Assembly (NCBI GenBank): GCA_025362895.1
Contig: JANYFA010000048.1
Span: 1 to 47,997 of the forward strand
DNA from: Sphingomonadaceae bacterium
GTDB lineage: Bacteria > Pseudomonadota > Alphaproteobacteria > Sphingomonadales > Sphingomonadaceae
Direction: 5' to 3'
Length of the DNA: 47,997 nt
Shown here: in pieces, positions 1-12,482 of the stretch
Numbering within the stretch: the first letter of the stretch is position 1
Layout: each line of letters begins with the position of its first letter
Notes under the pieces: model-generated
The model's database searches: none
Told to the model about the DNA's origin: nothing
What the model saw: the letters and a program-made list of their open reading frames with translations, nothing else
Position numbers and translations under genes: made by a program

Positions 1-743
<743 letters not shown>

Positions 744-806
744 GACGATTACTCTGTCAGAAGGATTTCGGCGCGAACTGCCCGTGCAAGCAGTCCGACT
801 TCGCTG

Positions 807-1277
807 CTACCAGCGATAGTGCGAGAAGGCGCGGTTGGCTTCGGCCATGCGGTGCGAATCTTCGCGCTTCTTGACCGCCGTACCGCGATTGTTGGCGGCA
901 TCGACCAACTCACCCGACAGCCGTGCGGCCATCGTGTGTTCGGAACGGTTGCGCGCAGCACCAATTAGCCAGCGGATCGCGAGCGCCTGGCTGCGCTCGG
1001 GGCGAACCTCGACCGGAACCTGATACGTCGCACCGCCGACACGGCGGCTGCGGACCTCGATGCCCGGCTTCACGTTCGCCAGCGCGTCGTGGAACACGCC
1101 GATCGGATCGCGGCGGGTCTTCGCCTCGACGGTATCAAGAGCGTTGTAGACGATCGATTCAGCGGTCGATTTCTTGCCCTCGTACATGACGAGGTTCATG
1201 AATTTCGACAGGATGAGATCGCCGAAACGGGGATCAGGGAGAATTTCGCGCTTCTCGGGGCGACGACGACGGGCCAT
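807..1277 (-). CDS. rpsG: 30S ribosomal protein S7
   Basis: [47 protein letters not shown]... typical S7. Start trimmed to the ATG at 1277 within the longer ORF 807..1385. Confidence 0.97.
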   Translation of the reverse strand: MARRRRPEKREILPDPRFGDLILSKFMNLVMYEGKKSTAESIVYNALDTVEAKTRRDPIGVFHDALANVKPGIEVRSRRVGGATYQVPVEVRPERSQALAIRWLIGAARNRSEHTMAARLSGELVDAANNRGTAVKKREDSHRMAEANRAFSHYRW

Positions 1278-1287
1278 GTGCTTATCC

Positions 1288-1659
1288 TTACTTCGGCCGC
1301 TTCGCGCCGTACTTCGACCGGCTTTGCTTGCGATCCTTGACGCCCTGGGTGTCGAGGACACCGCGCAGAACGTGGTAACGCACACCGGGAAGGTCCTTGA
1401 CGCGGCCGCCGCGAATCAGAACCACCGAGTGCTCCTGAAGGTTATGCCGTTCACCGGGAATGTAGCCGATTACCTCGAAACCATTGGTCAGGCGGATCTT
1501 CGCAACCTTGCGCAAAGCCGAGTTTGGCTTCTTCGGCGTGGTCGTGTAGACGCGGGTGCAGACGCCACGCTTCTGCGGGCATTCTTCCATCGCGGGAGCG
1601 GTCTCTCGGACGCGCTGCGGCGTACGTCCCTTGCGGATCAACTGGTTAATTGTCGGCAT
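1288..1659 (-). CDS. rpsL: 30S ribosomal protein S12
   Basis: [70 protein letters not shown]... Confidence 0.98.
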   Translation of the reverse strand: MPTINQLIRKGRTPQRVRETAPAMEECPQKRGVCTRVYTTTPKKPNSALRKVAKIRLTNGFEVIGYIPGERHNLQEHSVVLIRGGRVKDLPGVRYHVLRGVLDTQGVKDRKQSRSKYGAKRPK

Positions 1660-2073
1660 CGAATCGTTACACCCTGCTGTTCGGCAAAAGGCCTTGCGAC
1701 CCGCCTACTCCAAGCCTGAATCACCCTCACGGCATAAGCGCGACCGACCCCGTTACCAGGGACATCCGCGCGCGGTTCAGCCTGTCGTTCCTACGCCCGG
1801 ACGTGCCAGCGGACATTCATACGCCTGCCACTAACCATCAAGCGAAGGCGGCATATAGGCGTGACGACCCGAACGGTCAACGGGTTTTCGGCGGGCTGCA
1901 GCGGCTGTCGAATATGACCAAATTAGCGCCGAGGTACCTATTTCGCGGAAGTCCCGAGGCGCGACCGCCGCTTCAGCTAGCAAGCAGACGGCGGATGAGG
2001 CAGCGACGTTGGTCCACCTTTACAGCGGCCGCGTCACGGCCATCATCATGGCGGTCCGGCCCTGGAGTACATC

Positions 2074-2616
2074 GTGCTACCTATTCTGATCGCTCTCGCC
2101 GCAATCGCGCTTCCAAGCGGGGTTCTGCCTCCGACACCCGCGGCTCTCGAGTCGGGGCTAGCGGGACGTTGGCGCGGCGCGCTCGGTTATCGTGATTATC
2201 AGTCGAACAAGCTCGAAGAACTGCCTGTAGAGACCGAAATCCGCGCGGTCGATGACGGCGTTTCGTTCGTTCGCGTCGCGAAGTTCGATGACGGGCCGAA
2301 GACAGGGACAGTCACCATCACCACCGCCGCGTTGTACGACGAGAAGGCCGGCACGGTCAGCGAGGTGTCACTCCGCAAGGGGCGTCGTGTCGAAGTCGCA
2401 ACCGAGCATGTCGCGGTAACGGCCCTTACCGACGCGACGCACTGGACGTTAAGCTATACCGAAGATGGCCAAGACAATGATGTGCCAGCCAGGCTGCATA
2501 TCACCGAAACGTTATCGGGTGACACCTTGCTGTCGGTGAAGGAAGTCCTGCCTGCGGCCGCGACCGACGGCGTCTGGCGCTTTCGCAACCAGACCCGGCT
2601 AGCGCGACTTCCCTGA
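2074..2616 (+). CDS. Hypothetical secreted protein (N-terminal signal-like segment)
   Basis: MLPILIALAAIALPSGVLPPTPAALESGLAGRWRGALGYRDYQSNKLEELPVETEIRAVDDG...; hydrophobic N-terminus then soluble beta-rich sequence. Convergent with secA. Confidence 0.65.
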   Translation: MLPILIALAAIALPSGVLPPTPAALESGLAGRWRGALGYRDYQSNKLEELPVETEIRAVDDGVSFVRVAKFDDGPKTGTVTITTAALYDEKAGTVSEVSLRKGRRVEVATEHVAVTALTDATHWTLSYTEDGQDNDVPARLHITETLSGDTLLSVKEVLPAAATDGVWRFRNQTRLARLP

Positions 2617-2628
2617 CAGACCCGCGCC

Positions 2629-5355
2629 CTACAGCGCCCCGTGGCAGTGCTTGAACTTCTTGCCTGACCCGCACGGGCAGGCAGCGTTGCGCGACGTCGT
2701 CTGCGACCACTCGGCGCGCGTTTCGTCGTCGATGTCGGCAAACGCCGCTGCCGCGCTGCGCGCGATGTCGAGTTGGCTCGTCGGCATCGTGCCCATCGGG
2801 CCAAAGGCGTCGTTCGTCCCCGTCAGCGGATCGATGTGGGTGGTGACGAAGCTTGGCAGCGGGGGGGCATAGGCCTCGGGCTGCATCTCGAACCGGGCGT
2901 TCGCCAGCATCCGCGTCACGTCCTCGCGTACCGTCGTCAGCATCCGTTCGAACAGCGCGAACGCTTCCGACTTATACTCGTTCAACGGCGTCTTTTGAGC
3001 ATAGGCGCGCAGGTGGATGACCTGACGCAGGGCGTCGAGCGTCGCTAGATGCTCCTTCCACTGATGGTCGAGAACCTGTAGCAGGAAGTTCTTTTCGATC
3101 TGGATCCACGATTCGACAGGTACCGCCGCCGCCTTGTCGGCCATCATCGTGTCCGATGCCGCGATCAGCCGATCGACGAACATCTCCTGATCGACGGCTT
3201 CCTCCGTGACCCACTCGCGGACCGCCAGATCAAGGCCGAGCGTTTCGCGCACAGCGGCGTCGAGCGCGTCGATATCCCATTGTTCCGGATAGGTGTTCGG
3301 CGGGCAGTGGAGGCCGACAAGGGCGCTGACCGTCTCATGCCGCATATCGGTGACGACGTCGCCGACCGCTTCCGAATCCATGATGTCGGCGCGCTGGTCA
3401 TAGACGACCTTACGCTGGTCGTTCATCACGTCGTCGTACTGGACGACGTTCTTGCGCTGGTCGTAGTTGCGCGCCTCAACCTTCTTTTGCGCGGTCTCGA
3501 TCGCCTTCGAAATCCATGGGTGGACGATCGCTTCGCCCTCTTCCAGCCCATTATTCATCATCCGCGCAAGCATCGTCTGCTGACCAAAGATACGCAGCAG
3601 GTCGTCATCGAGACTGAGGTAGAAACGGCTGAGGCCCGGGTCGCCCTGTCGGCCTGAACGCCCGCGCAACTGGTTGTCGATGCGGCGGCTTTCGTGGCGC
3701 TCGGTGCCAAGCACAAACAGCCCGCCAACAGCGCGGACGGCATCGCGCTCGGCGGCGACCTCGGCTTTGATGCGTGCGATGGCAGCGTCGCGGTCGGCGC
3801 CTTCGACACCTTCCAGCTCGCGGGTGATGCGCGCCTCGACATTGCCGCCAAGCTGAATGTCGGTGCCGCGACCGGCCATGTTCGTCGCGATCGTCACGCC
3901 GCCGAGGCGACCCGCCTGCTCAACGATATGCGCTTCCTGCTCATGGTAGCGCGCATTGAGAACCACGTGGTCGACGTTTTCCTTCTTGAGGAATTCGCTG
4001 AGCAATTCGCTCTTTTCGATCGACACCGTGCCGACGAGGATCGGCTGGCCGCGCGCCTTGGATTCTCGGATCGTCTTGACGATCGCCTTGAACTTCTCGC
4101 CGGCGTTCTTGTAAAATTCGTCGTCGACGTCCTTCCGTTGCACCGGCAAGTTGGTCGGGATTTCAACGACATTGAGCTTGTAGATGTCGAAGAATTCGGC
4201 CGCCTCGGTCGCCGCCGTTCCCGTCATGCCGCCCAGCTTGGGGTAGAGGCGGAAGTAGTTCTGGAAGGTGATCGACGCGAGCGTCTGGTTTTCGGGCATG
4301 ATGTCGACGCCTTCCTTGGCCTCGACCGCCTGGTGGAGCCCATCGGCCCAGCGGCGTCCGTCCATCATCCGCCCGGTGAACTCGTCGATGATGATGACCT
4401 TGCCGTCGCGGACGATGTAATCGGTGTCCCGGCGATAGATCATGTTCGCGCGCAGCGACTGGTTCAGGTGATGGACCACCTGCGTGTTCTCGTAATCATA
4501 CAGGTTTTCGCCCTCCAGCAGACCCGCGGCTTCGAGCGCGCGTTCGGTCTTTTCGGTGCCGTCTTCGGTCAGGATGACCTGCTTCTGCTTCTCGTCGATC
4601 TCGACGTCGGCGGTCGACAGCGTCTTCACCATCGCGTCGACACGCATGTAGAGTTCGGACTTGTCGTCGGTCGGCCCCGAGATGATCAACGGCGTCCGCG
4701 CTTCATCGATCAGGACCGAATCGACTTCGTCGGTGACCGCGAAGTTGAACGGGCGCTGGACCATCTGCTCGCGCGCGTATTTCATGTTGTCGCGCAGGTA
4801 ATCGAAGCCGAACTCGTTGTTGGTGCCGTAAGTGATATCGGCGGCGTAAGCCGCGCGGCGGGTATCATCGTCGAGGTTGGGGACAATGACCCCAACCGTC
4901 ATGCCAAGGAACGCGTAGACGCGGCCCATCCACTCGGCGTCGCGCGACGCGAGGTAATCGTTGACGGTGACGACGTGAACGCCCTTCCCCTGCAACGCAT
5001 TGAGATAGACGGCCAACGTCGCGACCAGCGTCTTGCCCTCGCCGGTTCGCATCTCCGCGATTTCGCCGCGGTGGAGAACGACGCCGCCGATCAGCTGAAC
5101 GTCGTAATGGCGCTGGCCCAGCGCTCGCTTGGCGGCTTCGCGGACCGTCGCGAACGCCTCTGGCAGCACGCCGTCGAGTGTCTCACCCGCCGCCAGCCGG
5201 GCGCGAAATGCCGCCGTCTGGCCGGTAAGCACCTGATCCGACATTGCCGAGACCGCGGCTTCATGACCGTTGACGCGAGCGACAAGCGGCGCGAGCGAGC
5301 GAACGTAACGCTCGTTCGACGAGCCGAAAATGCGCTTCGCGATGCCAGCAAACAT
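2629..5355 (-). CDS. secA: Preprotein translocase ATPase subunit SecA
   Basis: 908 aa; [66 protein letters not shown], and C-terminal [18 protein letters not shown] zinc motif. Confidence 0.98.
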   Translation of the reverse strand: MFAGIAKRIFGSSNERYVRSLAPLVARVNGHEAAVSAMSDQVLTGQTAAFRARLAAGETLDGVLPEAFATVREAAKRALGQRHYDVQLIGGVVLHRGEIAEMRTGEGKTLVATLAVYLNALQGKGVHVVTVNDYLASRDAEWMGRVYAFLGMTVGVIVPNLDDDTRRAAYAADITYGTNNEFGFDYLRDNMKYAREQMVQRPFNFAVTDEVDSVLIDEARTPLIISGPTDDKSELYMRVDAMVKTLSTADVEIDEKQKQVILTEDGTEKTERALEAAGLLEGENLYDYENTQVVHHLNQSLRANMIYRRDTDYIVRDGKVIIIDEFTGRMMDGRRWADGLHQAVEAKEGVDIMPENQTLASITFQNYFRLYPKLGGMTGTAATEAAEFFDIYKLNVVEIPTNLPVQRKDVDDEFYKNAGEKFKAIVKTIRESKARGQPILVGTVSIEKSELLSEFLKKENVDHVVLNARYHEQEAHIVEQAGRLGGVTIATNMAGRGTDIQLGGNVEARITRELEGVEGADRDAAIARIKAEVAAERDAVRAVGGLFVLGTERHESRRIDNQLRGRSGRQGDPGLSRFYLSLDDDLLRIFGQQTMLARMMNNGLEEGEAIVHPWISKAIETAQKKVEARNYDQRKNVVQYDDVMNDQRKVVYDQRADIMDSEAVGDVVTDMRHETVSALVGLHCPPNTYPEQWDIDALDAAVRETLGLDLAVREWVTEEAVDQEMFVDRLIAASDTMMADKAAAVPVESWIQIEKNFLLQVLDHQWKEHLATLDALRQVIHLRAYAQKTPLNEYKSEAFALFERMLTTVREDVTRMLANARFEMQPEAYAPPLPSFVTTHIDPLTGTNDAFGPMGTMPTSQLDIARSAAAAFADIDDETRAEWSQTTSRNAACPCGSGKKFKHCHGAL

Positions 5356-5472
5356 GAGAACCCTAACCGAATGCGGGGGAGCTGCTAGAGCGCTCGCCGC
5401 GACCGGCGGGACATAGGGAGGGGGGCGGCGCTAGTCAATTCGCGCCGCGATCCCGGTGCCGACCTACCGCGA

Positions 5473-6084
5473 CTACCGCGCGACCGGATCGGCGGTGAAA
5501 CCGACGCTGACGGCGCGTAGGGCCGGAACCGGATGCTGCTGCCGGTCGACCCCGGCGGCGAACGCCGTCGTTGTCATCTGGCGGCAGGCGAGGCGGTCGA
5601 GGGCGGCGCTCCCGCTCGACCGCGCGACGTCGCACGTGGTGACGTGGCCCGACCCGTCGGTCATGACCAGAACGTCGGCGACCATCATCGCACCAGGCTG
5701 CGGCAAGTGATCGACGGACAGCGCAAAATCGACCTCGCGCGCGGTTTCGGCGGGACCACCGACGCGCCGGACCCCAAGCTCGCGGTTGACTGTAAAATCC
5801 TGTCGGACCACGGCGGTGACGGGAGCCCCGGCAGAATCGCGCGCCGGGGAAAAGTGAGCGCGGTGCATCAGCAGATCGCACGCGGTCCTGTCGAGCCGGC
5901 CCATCCCGTCGGACATGACAACGTCGCATCGCACCGGCTGTCCGCTCGCGTCGACCGTCAGGTTAAGCCGCGTCCGCGCCGGGCGCGTTTCGGAATATAG
6001 CACGGAAAACGCACCAAGATCGCCGGGCAGCTTCGCCCCGATCAGTTGGGGCATTGCCGCGAGTGCCAGTGCCAGCATCAACAT
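5473..6084 (-). CDS. Predicted secreted protein with two tandem TonB C-terminal-like repeats
   Basis: Signal-like N-terminus (MLMLALALAAMPQLIGA), then two related segments: VDASGQPVRCDVVMSDGMGRLDRTACDLLMHRAHFSPARDSAGAPVTAVVRQDF and MTDGSGHVTTCDVARSSGSAALDRLACRQMTTTAFAAGVDRQQHPVPALRAVSVGF. Confidence 0.65.
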   Translation of the reverse strand: MLMLALALAAMPQLIGAKLPGDLGAFSVLYSETRPARTRLNLTVDASGQPVRCDVVMSDGMGRLDRTACDLLMHRAHFSPARDSAGAPVTAVVRQDFTVNRELGVRRVGGPAETAREVDFALSVDHLPQPGAMMVADVLVMTDGSGHVTTCDVARSSGSAALDRLACRQMTTTAFAAGVDRQQHPVPALRAVSVGFTADPVAR

Positions 6085-6127
6085 CGGCCTTGTCTCCTTC
6101 GCGCAACGTCACCAAAGCGGTCGTGTT

Positions 6128-7354
6128 ATGTCAAGCACCTCCCCCCTCGCCCGCCCGTTCCCAGCTATGGCGCCGATCGCCGGAGTACGGATCGGCACCG
6201 CGACGGCGGGGTACAAGCCGTGGACGCGTAGCGATGTCGCGCTGGTCGAGCTCGCCCCGGGAACGACGGTGGCAGGCGTCCTGACGCGGTCGAAATGCCC
6301 ATCGCCCGAGGTCGACTGGTGCCGCGCCGCGCTGGCCCGGGGACAGGCGCGCGCGCTGATGGTCAACGCCGGTAACTCGAATGCCTTCACCGGATCGGCG
6401 GGGCGTGACGCCAGCGCGGCCCAGGTCGCGGCGGTCGCGGCGATCATCGGCTGCACGCCCCACGACGTATTCGTTGCCTCTACCGGGGTCATCGGCGTCC
6501 CCCTCCCCGTGACGAAGGCCACCGCAGGGGTGGCCGCCGCTCATGCGGCGCTGGGCCAGGCGTCGTTCGCCGATGCCACTGCCGCGATCGGGACGACCGA
6601 CACATTTGCCAAGGGCGCGACCGCTGCGGCGATCGTCGGCGGGGTCCGCGTGACGATCCACGGCATCGTCAAGGGATCGGGGATGATCGCCCCTGACATG
6701 GCGACGATGCTGGGGTTCATCTTCACCGACGCGGCGGTCGCTGCGCCATTGCTTCAGGCGATGCTGTCCGCCGCGACCGCGAGCAGCTTCAACGCGATCA
6801 CCGTCGACAGCGACACCTCGACGTCGGACACCGTCCTTGCCTTCGCCACCGGTGCTGCGGGGAACGTGCCGCTGGTAACGGTCGGTTCGCCGGGGGCCGA
6901 CGCTTTCGCGGCCGCACTCGCTGATGTTTGCGCCAAGCTCGCCAAGCTGGTCGTCCGCGACGGCGAGGGGGCGACCAAGTTTATCACGGTCGAAGTCGCC
7001 GGGGCCGAGGACGACCGCGCGGCGAAGGTCATCGCGCTGTCGATCGCCAACTCGCCGCTGGTCAAAACCGCGATCGCCGGGGGGGACGCGAACTGGGGCC
7101 GCGTCGTCATGGCGGTCGGCAAGGCAGGCGAGGCCGCCGACCGCGACAAACTCGATATCCGCTTCGGCGCGACGACGGTGGCGGCGAGCGGCGCGGTCGT
7201 CGCCGACTATGACGAGGCCCCGGTCGCGCGGCATCTGGGCGGTGACGACATCGAGATCGGCATCGACCTTCACCTCGGGCCAGGGCGGGCGACGGTGTGG
7301 ACTTGCGACCTGACCCACGGCTACATCAGCATCAACGCCGACTATCGGAGCTGA
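6128..7354 (+). CDS. argJ: Bifunctional glutamate N-acetyltransferase / amino-acid N-acetyltransferase
   Basis: 409-codon frame; MVNAGNSNAFTG, IVKGSGMIAPDMATMLGFIFTD (autoprocessing Thr region), ITVDSDTSTSDTV, ANSPLVKTAIAGGDANWGRVVMAVGK. Start set at ATG 6128 within ORF 5915..7354. Confidence 0.95.
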   Translation: MSSTSPLARPFPAMAPIAGVRIGTATAGYKPWTRSDVALVELAPGTTVAGVLTRSKCPSPEVDWCRAALARGQARALMVNAGNSNAFTGSAGRDASAAQVAAVAAIIGCTPHDVFVASTGVIGVPLPVTKATAGVAAAHAALGQASFADATAAIGTTDTFAKGATAAAIVGGVRVTIHGIVKGSGMIAPDMATMLGFIFTDAAVAAPLLQAMLSAATASSFNAITVDSDTSTSDTVLAFATGAAGNVPLVTVGSPGADAFAAALADVCAKLAKLVVRDGEGATKFITVEVAGAEDDRAAKVIALSIANSPLVKTAIAGGDANWGRVVMAVGKAGEAADRDKLDIRFGATTVAASGAVVADYDEAPVARHLGGDDIEIGIDLHLGPGRATVWTCDLTHGYISINADYRS

Positions 7355-7357
7355 CCC

Positions 7358-7783
7358 ATGACAACTGCGATCCTGTGGCCGGTGTTCGCGCTCGTCGGAC
7401 TGATTTTTGCCGTGTGGGTCCAGATTCCGCTGGCGCGCGTCCGCCACATCGCCGCCAACCCGCCGAAGCGCGATGACCTTGCGAGCGGCGACGCAGCGCG
7501 GCGGTATTTCGCGCCCATCGACCTGCCCGCGAACAACCTCGCCAATCTGTTCGAGATGCCCGTGCTGTTCTTTGCGCTGGTCCCGCTGCTGCTTGTCACT
7601 CGCCACGGCGGAACGGTCGAGGTCGCGCTGGCGTGGGTCTATGTCGCGCTGCGAAGCGTCCATAGCGTCATCCACACCGGCGCGAACGTCGTTCGCCTGA
7701 GATTCCTGGTCTATATCGCTTCGTGCGCAGTGCTGCTCGCGATGTGGCTGGGCTTTGCGATCGATCTCGCGCTGGGGCGCTGA
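7358..7783 (+). CDS. MAPEG family membrane protein
   Basis: MTTAILWPVFALVGLIFAVWVQIPLARVRHIAAN...NNLANLFEMPVLFFALVPLLL...AWVYVALRSVHSVIHTGANVVRLRF; MAPEG-like N-F-E-P and RxxHS/H patterns. Confidence 0.75.
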   Translation: MTTAILWPVFALVGLIFAVWVQIPLARVRHIAANPPKRDDLASGDAARRYFAPIDLPANNLANLFEMPVLFFALVPLLLVTRHGGTVEVALAWVYVALRSVHSVIHTGANVVRLRFLVYIASCAVLLAMWLGFAIDLALGR

Positions 7784-7791
7784 CACCCGCC

Positions 7792-8652
7792 ATGTCGCGG
7801 CTGCCCTATCTCCACGCCGCTGTCGGCATCGCCGCACTGTGTGCGCTCGATGCGGCGGTCAAGCATCTGACCTTTGCCTATGCCGTGCTGTTCGTCACTT
7901 TCGGGCGCTATGTCGCCGGAACGGCGATCGCCGCGCTGGTATGGTGGGCGCAGGGCGCGCCGCCGTTCACCGCAGCGATGGCGCGGGGGCACGCCCTGCG
8001 CGGGGTGCTGATCGCGGTCACCGCCGCATTGTTCTTCTTTGCGATCCATACACTGACCCTCGCTGAAGCGATCACCCTGTCGTTCACCGCGCCGCTGATG
8101 ATCCCGCCGCTCGCGCAGCTATTTCTGGGCGAGGCGATGCGCCCGCGGGTGCTCGCGGCGGGCGTTCTCGGGCTGGCGGGGGTCGTCGTGACCGTGCAGG
8201 GGGCCCCGTCATTTTCGGGAGACCGGCTGCCGGCGCTGGCGGCGATCCTGACGGCGTCGCTGACCTATTCCCTCGCCGCAATTGCCATGCGCGCGCGGGC
8301 CGCTGCCGACGGCGCGACGCGGCTGACGCTGTCGGGGACGCTGGTGCCGATGCTGTTGCTAAGCCCGTTCGCGATCGGCCAGCCGGTGCCCCACGCCGTC
8401 GACTGGCCGTGGTTCATCGCCGCCGGCGCATTCGGCAATATCGGCATCCAGATGTTGAGCCGCGCCTATGCCCAGGTAGAGGTCCAGCGGCTCGGCATAC
8501 TCGAATTCACGGCGCTCCCGTGGGCGGCGCTGTTCGGCTGGCTGGTGTTCGGCGAATCGGTGCGGGTCGCCGTGTGGCTGGGGGCGGTGATCATCCTCGC
8601 CGCGTGCATCTGGGCGGCGCGCGGCGACCCGCCCGCCGCGCTGGGGGTTTAG
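7792..8652 (+). CDS. EamA/DMT-family transporter
   Basis: Multi-TM with duplicated EamA-like halves: ALCALDAAVKHLTFAYAVLFVTFGRYVAGT...TLAEAITLSFTAPLMIPPLAQLFLGEAM...ILEFTALPWAALFGWLVFGESV. Start set at ATG 7792. Confidence 0.85.
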   Translation: MSRLPYLHAAVGIAALCALDAAVKHLTFAYAVLFVTFGRYVAGTAIAALVWWAQGAPPFTAAMARGHALRGVLIAVTAALFFFAIHTLTLAEAITLSFTAPLMIPPLAQLFLGEAMRPRVLAAGVLGLAGVVVTVQGAPSFSGDRLPALAAILTASLTYSLAAIAMRARAAADGATRLTLSGTLVPMLLLSPFAIGQPVPHAVDWPWFIAAGAFGNIGIQMLSRAYAQVEVQRLGILEFTALPWAALFGWLVFGESVRVAVWLGAVIILAACIWAARGDPPAALGV

Positions 8653-8653
8653 C

Positions 8654-8995
8654 TCAGGCGGCGGCTGTCGCCGCGTCGCCCAACTCACTTTCCAGCCACG
8701 CCTTGAGGTGCGACTTCGGCGCGGCCCCGACCTTGGTCGCAACCTGCTTGCCGTCCTTGAACAGGATCATCGTCGGGATGCCACGGACGCCGTACTTCGT
8801 CGGCGCGTCGGGATTATCGTCGATGTTGAGCTTAACGATATCGACACCGCTCAGTTCGTCGTTGATCTCCTCCAGCGCCGGTCCGATCTGACGGCACGGC
8901 CCGCACCATTCGGCCCAGAAATCGACGAGGACGGGGCGACCCGACTCGAGAACGTCGGCGGTAAACGAGGCGTCGGTGACGTGCTTGGCGGGCAT
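8654..8995 (-). CDS. trxA: Thioredoxin
   Basis: [44 protein letters not shown]...[20 protein letters not shown] active site and cis-Pro motif. Start trimmed to ATG 8995. Confidence 0.95.
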   Translation of the reverse strand: MPAKHVTDASFTADVLESGRPVLVDFWAEWCGPCRQIGPALEEINDELSGVDIVKLNIDDNPDAPTKYGVRGIPTMILFKDGKQVATKVGAAPKSHLKAWLESELGDAATAAA

Positions 8996-9110
8996 AAGTA
9001 ATTCCTTCTTTCGTCTTCCCCGCAAAAACGAGAATGGCGTCGAGGACGGACTGTAATCGCTCCCTCCCCGCCTCGCAACGCCCGCCACGCAAAGCCTTTC
9101 TTTGGCGCGT

Positions 9111-12100
9111 TCAATCCGGTGCGTTCGCCGCAAGGACAGTGTCGGACAATTCGATCAGCCGCGCCGCATGGGTGTACAGCAACGCCGCCTCGACCTGCCT
9201 CCCGGGGAAGATCACGCGAAGCGCAGCGACATAGGCGGCCATCTGCTTGAGATGATACGGCGCAACCTCGGCAGCGGTCGCCGGAACGCTCGCCCCTGTC
9301 TTGAAGTCGACCACGTAGACACGGGTCGCGGTAACCAGCAGCCGGTCGACCGTGCCGGCGATGACGATATCGCCGACAGTCGCGGCGATCGGGGCCTCGG
9401 CGAGGCTGTCGGGGCCGAACACATCGGCGAAGGCGAGATCCGCGATGATACCCAACGCGGTCGTCGCGATACGGTCGCGTGCACCCGCGTCGAGGTCGGC
9501 AGCGGCACGCGCCAGCCACGCCGTTGCTGCCGCCGTACGGTCGGCCGCGGCAACATCGGGCAGGCGTTCGAACAGGGTGTGAAGCAATTGCCCCCGCCGC
9601 GCTGCGGCCGCCGCCGCCGGTCCGGGGGGAGCGTGCGCGACATCGTCGGCGGCAATCGCCGACGGGCTGAGCGGACGCGGCGGACGCGCCTCCACAGGCG
9701 CCGGGGTCCGCGCCCAATCGGGGACGGCAGCGGCGAGCGGCGCGGCGCGGTGGGGGGGGTCGGTCTCGGCCTTGGTTCCCGCACGATGGATGCGGACCGC
9801 TCCCCACTCCGGGTCGTCCTCGACGGCCATATCCCACGTCTTGATCATCGCGCGCTCGACCGCGGCGTGCCAGCTACCTTCGGGCGCGATGCCCTTGTCG
9901 TTGACGCCCAGCGCGCCGCCGACGAACAACAGGTCCTCGGCCCGGGTCAGCGCGACGTACATCAGCCGCCAGTGTTCAGCGCGCCTGGCGGCGGCGAGTG
10001 CGTCGGCTTCGTCGGCGACCAGCCCGAGCCGGCCCGCCTTGCCACCCGGGAACACCGGGACCGGCGCAGTATCATCGAGCGACAGCATGACGTGCGCCGC
10101 ATCGTCGCGCGACAGCGGACGAGTGGCGTCGGCGAGGACGACGACCGGGGCCTGCAAGCCCTTAGCGCCGTGGACGGTCATGATGCGAACGGCATCGACT
10201 GGCGCGTCGGGATCACGCTTGAGGTCGATGTCGTCGGCGATCCACGCGAGAAAGCCCTGGAGCGACGGCGCGTTCGCCGCCTCGAACGCGAGCGCCTGCC
10301 CCAAAAGGGCAGCGATCTGATCGCGCGCTTCTTCACCGAGACGCGCGAGGAGCTTGGCGCGGCCACCCAGCGGTCCCGACAGGATGTGTTCGAGGAATTC
10401 ATAGGGCGCGGCGAAATCGGCGAGCGCGAGGACGGCGCGCAACGTGTCCGCCGCCGCTCCGCCCGCGTCGCGCACCGCCGACCACAAGGTACCGCGCCGC
10501 GCGTGCGCGAGGGCGAACAGCTCGTCCTCGCTCAGCCCGATGAACGGCGAGGTGAGCAGCGCGGCGGTCGTCAGGTCGTCGTCGGGCTGGAGCGCGAAGC
10601 GGACGAGAGCGAGGCAATCCTGCACCGCGAGCGGCGCGGTCAGTCGCAGCCGGTCGACGCCCGCCACCGGCACGCGCAGATCGTGGAGCGCGGCGACGAG
10701 CGCCCCGACGAATTCACCCCGGTTACGGACGAGGACCAATATATCTTCCGGGCGCACGCGGCGGCCTCGCGCCGGAAGGTCTAGCGCGGTGGCCGGGTCG
10801 AGCCACGCAGCGATCTGGCGCGCGAGCTTATAAGCCATCCGCACCTGTGCCGGGGGCAACCACGGGGCGTCATCATCCACCACGTCGTCCCCGGCGTCGG
10901 GGGCGAGCGGCGGCCACACGGTGACGCGCCCGGTCAGGTCGGCGCGGTGCGGAATATGCGTCGCGATCGCCTCGTCCATGCCGAACGCAGCGTGGCCAAG
11001 ATCGTCGACAACGGCATCGACCAGTTCGAGGACCGCTGGGACCGAGCGGAACGACCGGGTCAAGGCGGGGTCGCGCCAGTCGTGCACCGCGTCGCGCGCG
11101 AGGTCGCGGAAATGCGTTCGCCGGTCGCGGAAGATCGTCGGGTCGGACCCCTGGAAGCTGAAGATCGCCTGTTTGAAATCACCGACGACGAACAGCGTGC
11201 GCTGGACGTCCCGCGCCCCCGCCCCGGCGAAAAACTCGTCGGTGAGCGCGCCGACGATGTCCCATTGCGCGGCGTTCGTGTCCTGCGCTTCGTCGACGAG
11301 GAGATGGTCGATCCGCGAGTCGAGCTTGAACCGGACCCACGCCGCCGCCCCAACCTCGGCGGTCAGCAACGCCGCAGCGCGAGCGATCATATCGTCGTAA
11401 TCGATCACTCCGGCACGGTGCTTGTGGTCGGCATAGGCGGCCCCGAGCCGCGCGCCGACGCGCAAGTGGCGCGCGGCCACCGTGACAGCGTTCAGCGCCC
11501 GGCGCAGCGCGGCGACGGCGCTGACCGCCTCGCACAACGTCTCGGCGAGAGCGACATCGGCGGGATCGGCCTTCTTGCCGCCGAAGACGAGAATTTTGAG
11601 CGGCTCGCCCGTCTGGGTATGAAAGACGCCGCACAGGTCATCGAAATGCGCGACGCGGTTCGCGGGTGAGCAGCCGAGCCAGCCGAGGAGGACGTCGGCG
11701 CGGGTCAGCGCGGTCGCGTTGCCGCTGCGCCCGTGAATCAGCGCGAGCGCGTGCAGGGCGGCATCATCCAGCGCAGCCACCGCGTCGCCGAGCACGTCGT
11801 CCGCCGTGCCCGCCGTCGGCAGGCCAAAGGCACGGCGCAGCTTCGGCTCGAACCCGGCTTCCGCCCCCAAGGCCTTGATCGCTGGATAATGCGCGATCAG
11901 CGTCGCGGCGATTGCTGCAAGCCGCGTCTCGCCGCTGGCGATGCTCATCGTGCCGATGTCGTCGATGAAGGTGGCATCGTCGCTCGCGGCGTCGATGACT
12001 TCGGCGAGCACCTGACCGCGCAATGCGGCCGCCGAGCGATCGTCGAGGGCGGCGAACCCGGGCGCGATGCCCGCCTCGACCGGGAAGCTGGCCAACAGCG

Positions 12101-12482
12101 ACTGGGCGAAGCCGTGGATCGTCTGGACCTGAAGCCCCCCGCGCGCATCGAGGGTGCGCGCGAACAGCTGGCGGGCGAGGAGTAGCGTCTCAGGGCCGGT
12201 GTCGGCGCGGATCGCGTCGAGGTCGGACCGCAGGACGGCATCATCGGCGGCAACCCAGTCAGCGAGGCGGGTGAACAGGCGTTCCTGCATCTCGGTCGCC
12301 CCTGCCTTGGTGAAGGTCAGGGCGAGGATACGCTCGGGGGGTGCCCCCGACAGCAGCAGGCGCAGAATGCGCGCGGTCAGCACCTGCGTCTTGCCGGTCC
12401 CTGCCGACGCCGACATCCACGCGCTACCGGTTGGCAGCGCGCCTTCGGCCTGTTCGGGGAGCAGCGCCTTGAGCGGGGTCAT
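9111..12482 (-). CDS. addA: Double-strand break repair helicase AddA
   Basis: [22 protein letters not shown] (Walker A), [67 protein letters not shown]-terminal nuclease [12 protein letters not shown] 12482 overlaps the addB stop by 4 nt. Confidence 0.94.
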   Translation of the reverse strand: MTPLKALLPEQAEGALPTGSAWMSASAGTGKTQVLTARILRLLLSGAPPERILALTFTKAGATEMQERLFTRLADWVAADDAVLRSDLDAIRADTGPETLLLARQLFARTLDARGGLQVQTIHGFAQSLLASFPVEAGIAPGFAALDDRSAAALRGQVLAEVIDAASDDATFIDDIGTMSIASGETRLAAIAATLIAHYPAIKALGAEAGFEPKLRRAFGLPTAGTADDVLGDAVAALDDAALHALALIHGRSGNATALTRADVLLGWLGCSPANRVAHFDDLCGVFHTQTGEPLKILVFGGKKADPADVALAETLCEAVSAVAALRRALNAVTVAARHLRVGARLGAAYADHKHRAGVIDYDDMIARAAALLTAEVGAAAWVRFKLDSRIDHLLVDEAQDTNAAQWDIVGALTDEFFAGAGARDVQRTLFVVGDFKQAIFSFQGSDPTIFRDRRTHFRDLARDAVHDWRDPALTRSFRSVPAVLELVDAVVDDLGHAAFGMDEAIATHIPHRADLTGRVTVWPPLAPDAGDDVVDDDAPWLPPAQVRMAYKLARQIAAWLDPATALDLPARGRRVRPEDILVLVRNRGEFVGALVAALHDLRVPVAGVDRLRLTAPLAVQDCLALVRFALQPDDDLTTAALLTSPFIGLSEDELFALAHARRGTLWSAVRDAGGAAADTLRAVLALADFAAPYEFLEHILSGPLGGRAKLLARLGEEARDQIAALLGQALAFEAANAPSLQGFLAWIADDIDLKRDPDAPVDAVRIMTVHGAKGLQAPVVVLADATRPLSRDDAAHVMLSLDDTAPVPVFPGGKAGRLGLVADEADALAAARRAEHWRLMYVALTRAEDLLFVGGALGVNDKGIAPEGSWHAAVERAMIKTWDMAVEDDPEWGAVRIHRAGTKAETDPPHRAAPLAAAVPDWARTPAPVEARPPRPLSPSAIAADDVAHAPPGPAAAAAARRGQLLHTLFERLPDVAAADRTAAATAWLARAAADLDAGARDRIATTALGIIADLAFADVFGPDSLAEAPIAATVGDIVIAGTVDRLLVTATRVYVVDFKTGASVPATAAEVAPYHLKQMAAYVAALRVIFPGRQVEAALLYTHAARLIELSDTVLAANAPD

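Noticed and set aside
3694-5388. 564-aa plus-strand ORF antisense to secA
   Set aside because: Fully shadowed by secA; Asp/Arg/Val-rich composition typical of antisense frames in GC-rich DNA, with no recognisable domain.
6131-7837. 568-aa minus-strand ORF antisense to argJ and the MAPEG gene
   Set aside because: Extremely Arg/Asp-rich shadow ORF spanning two confident genes.
9102-10784. 560-aa plus-strand ORF antisense to addA
   Set aside because: Shadow frame of addA without domain motifs.
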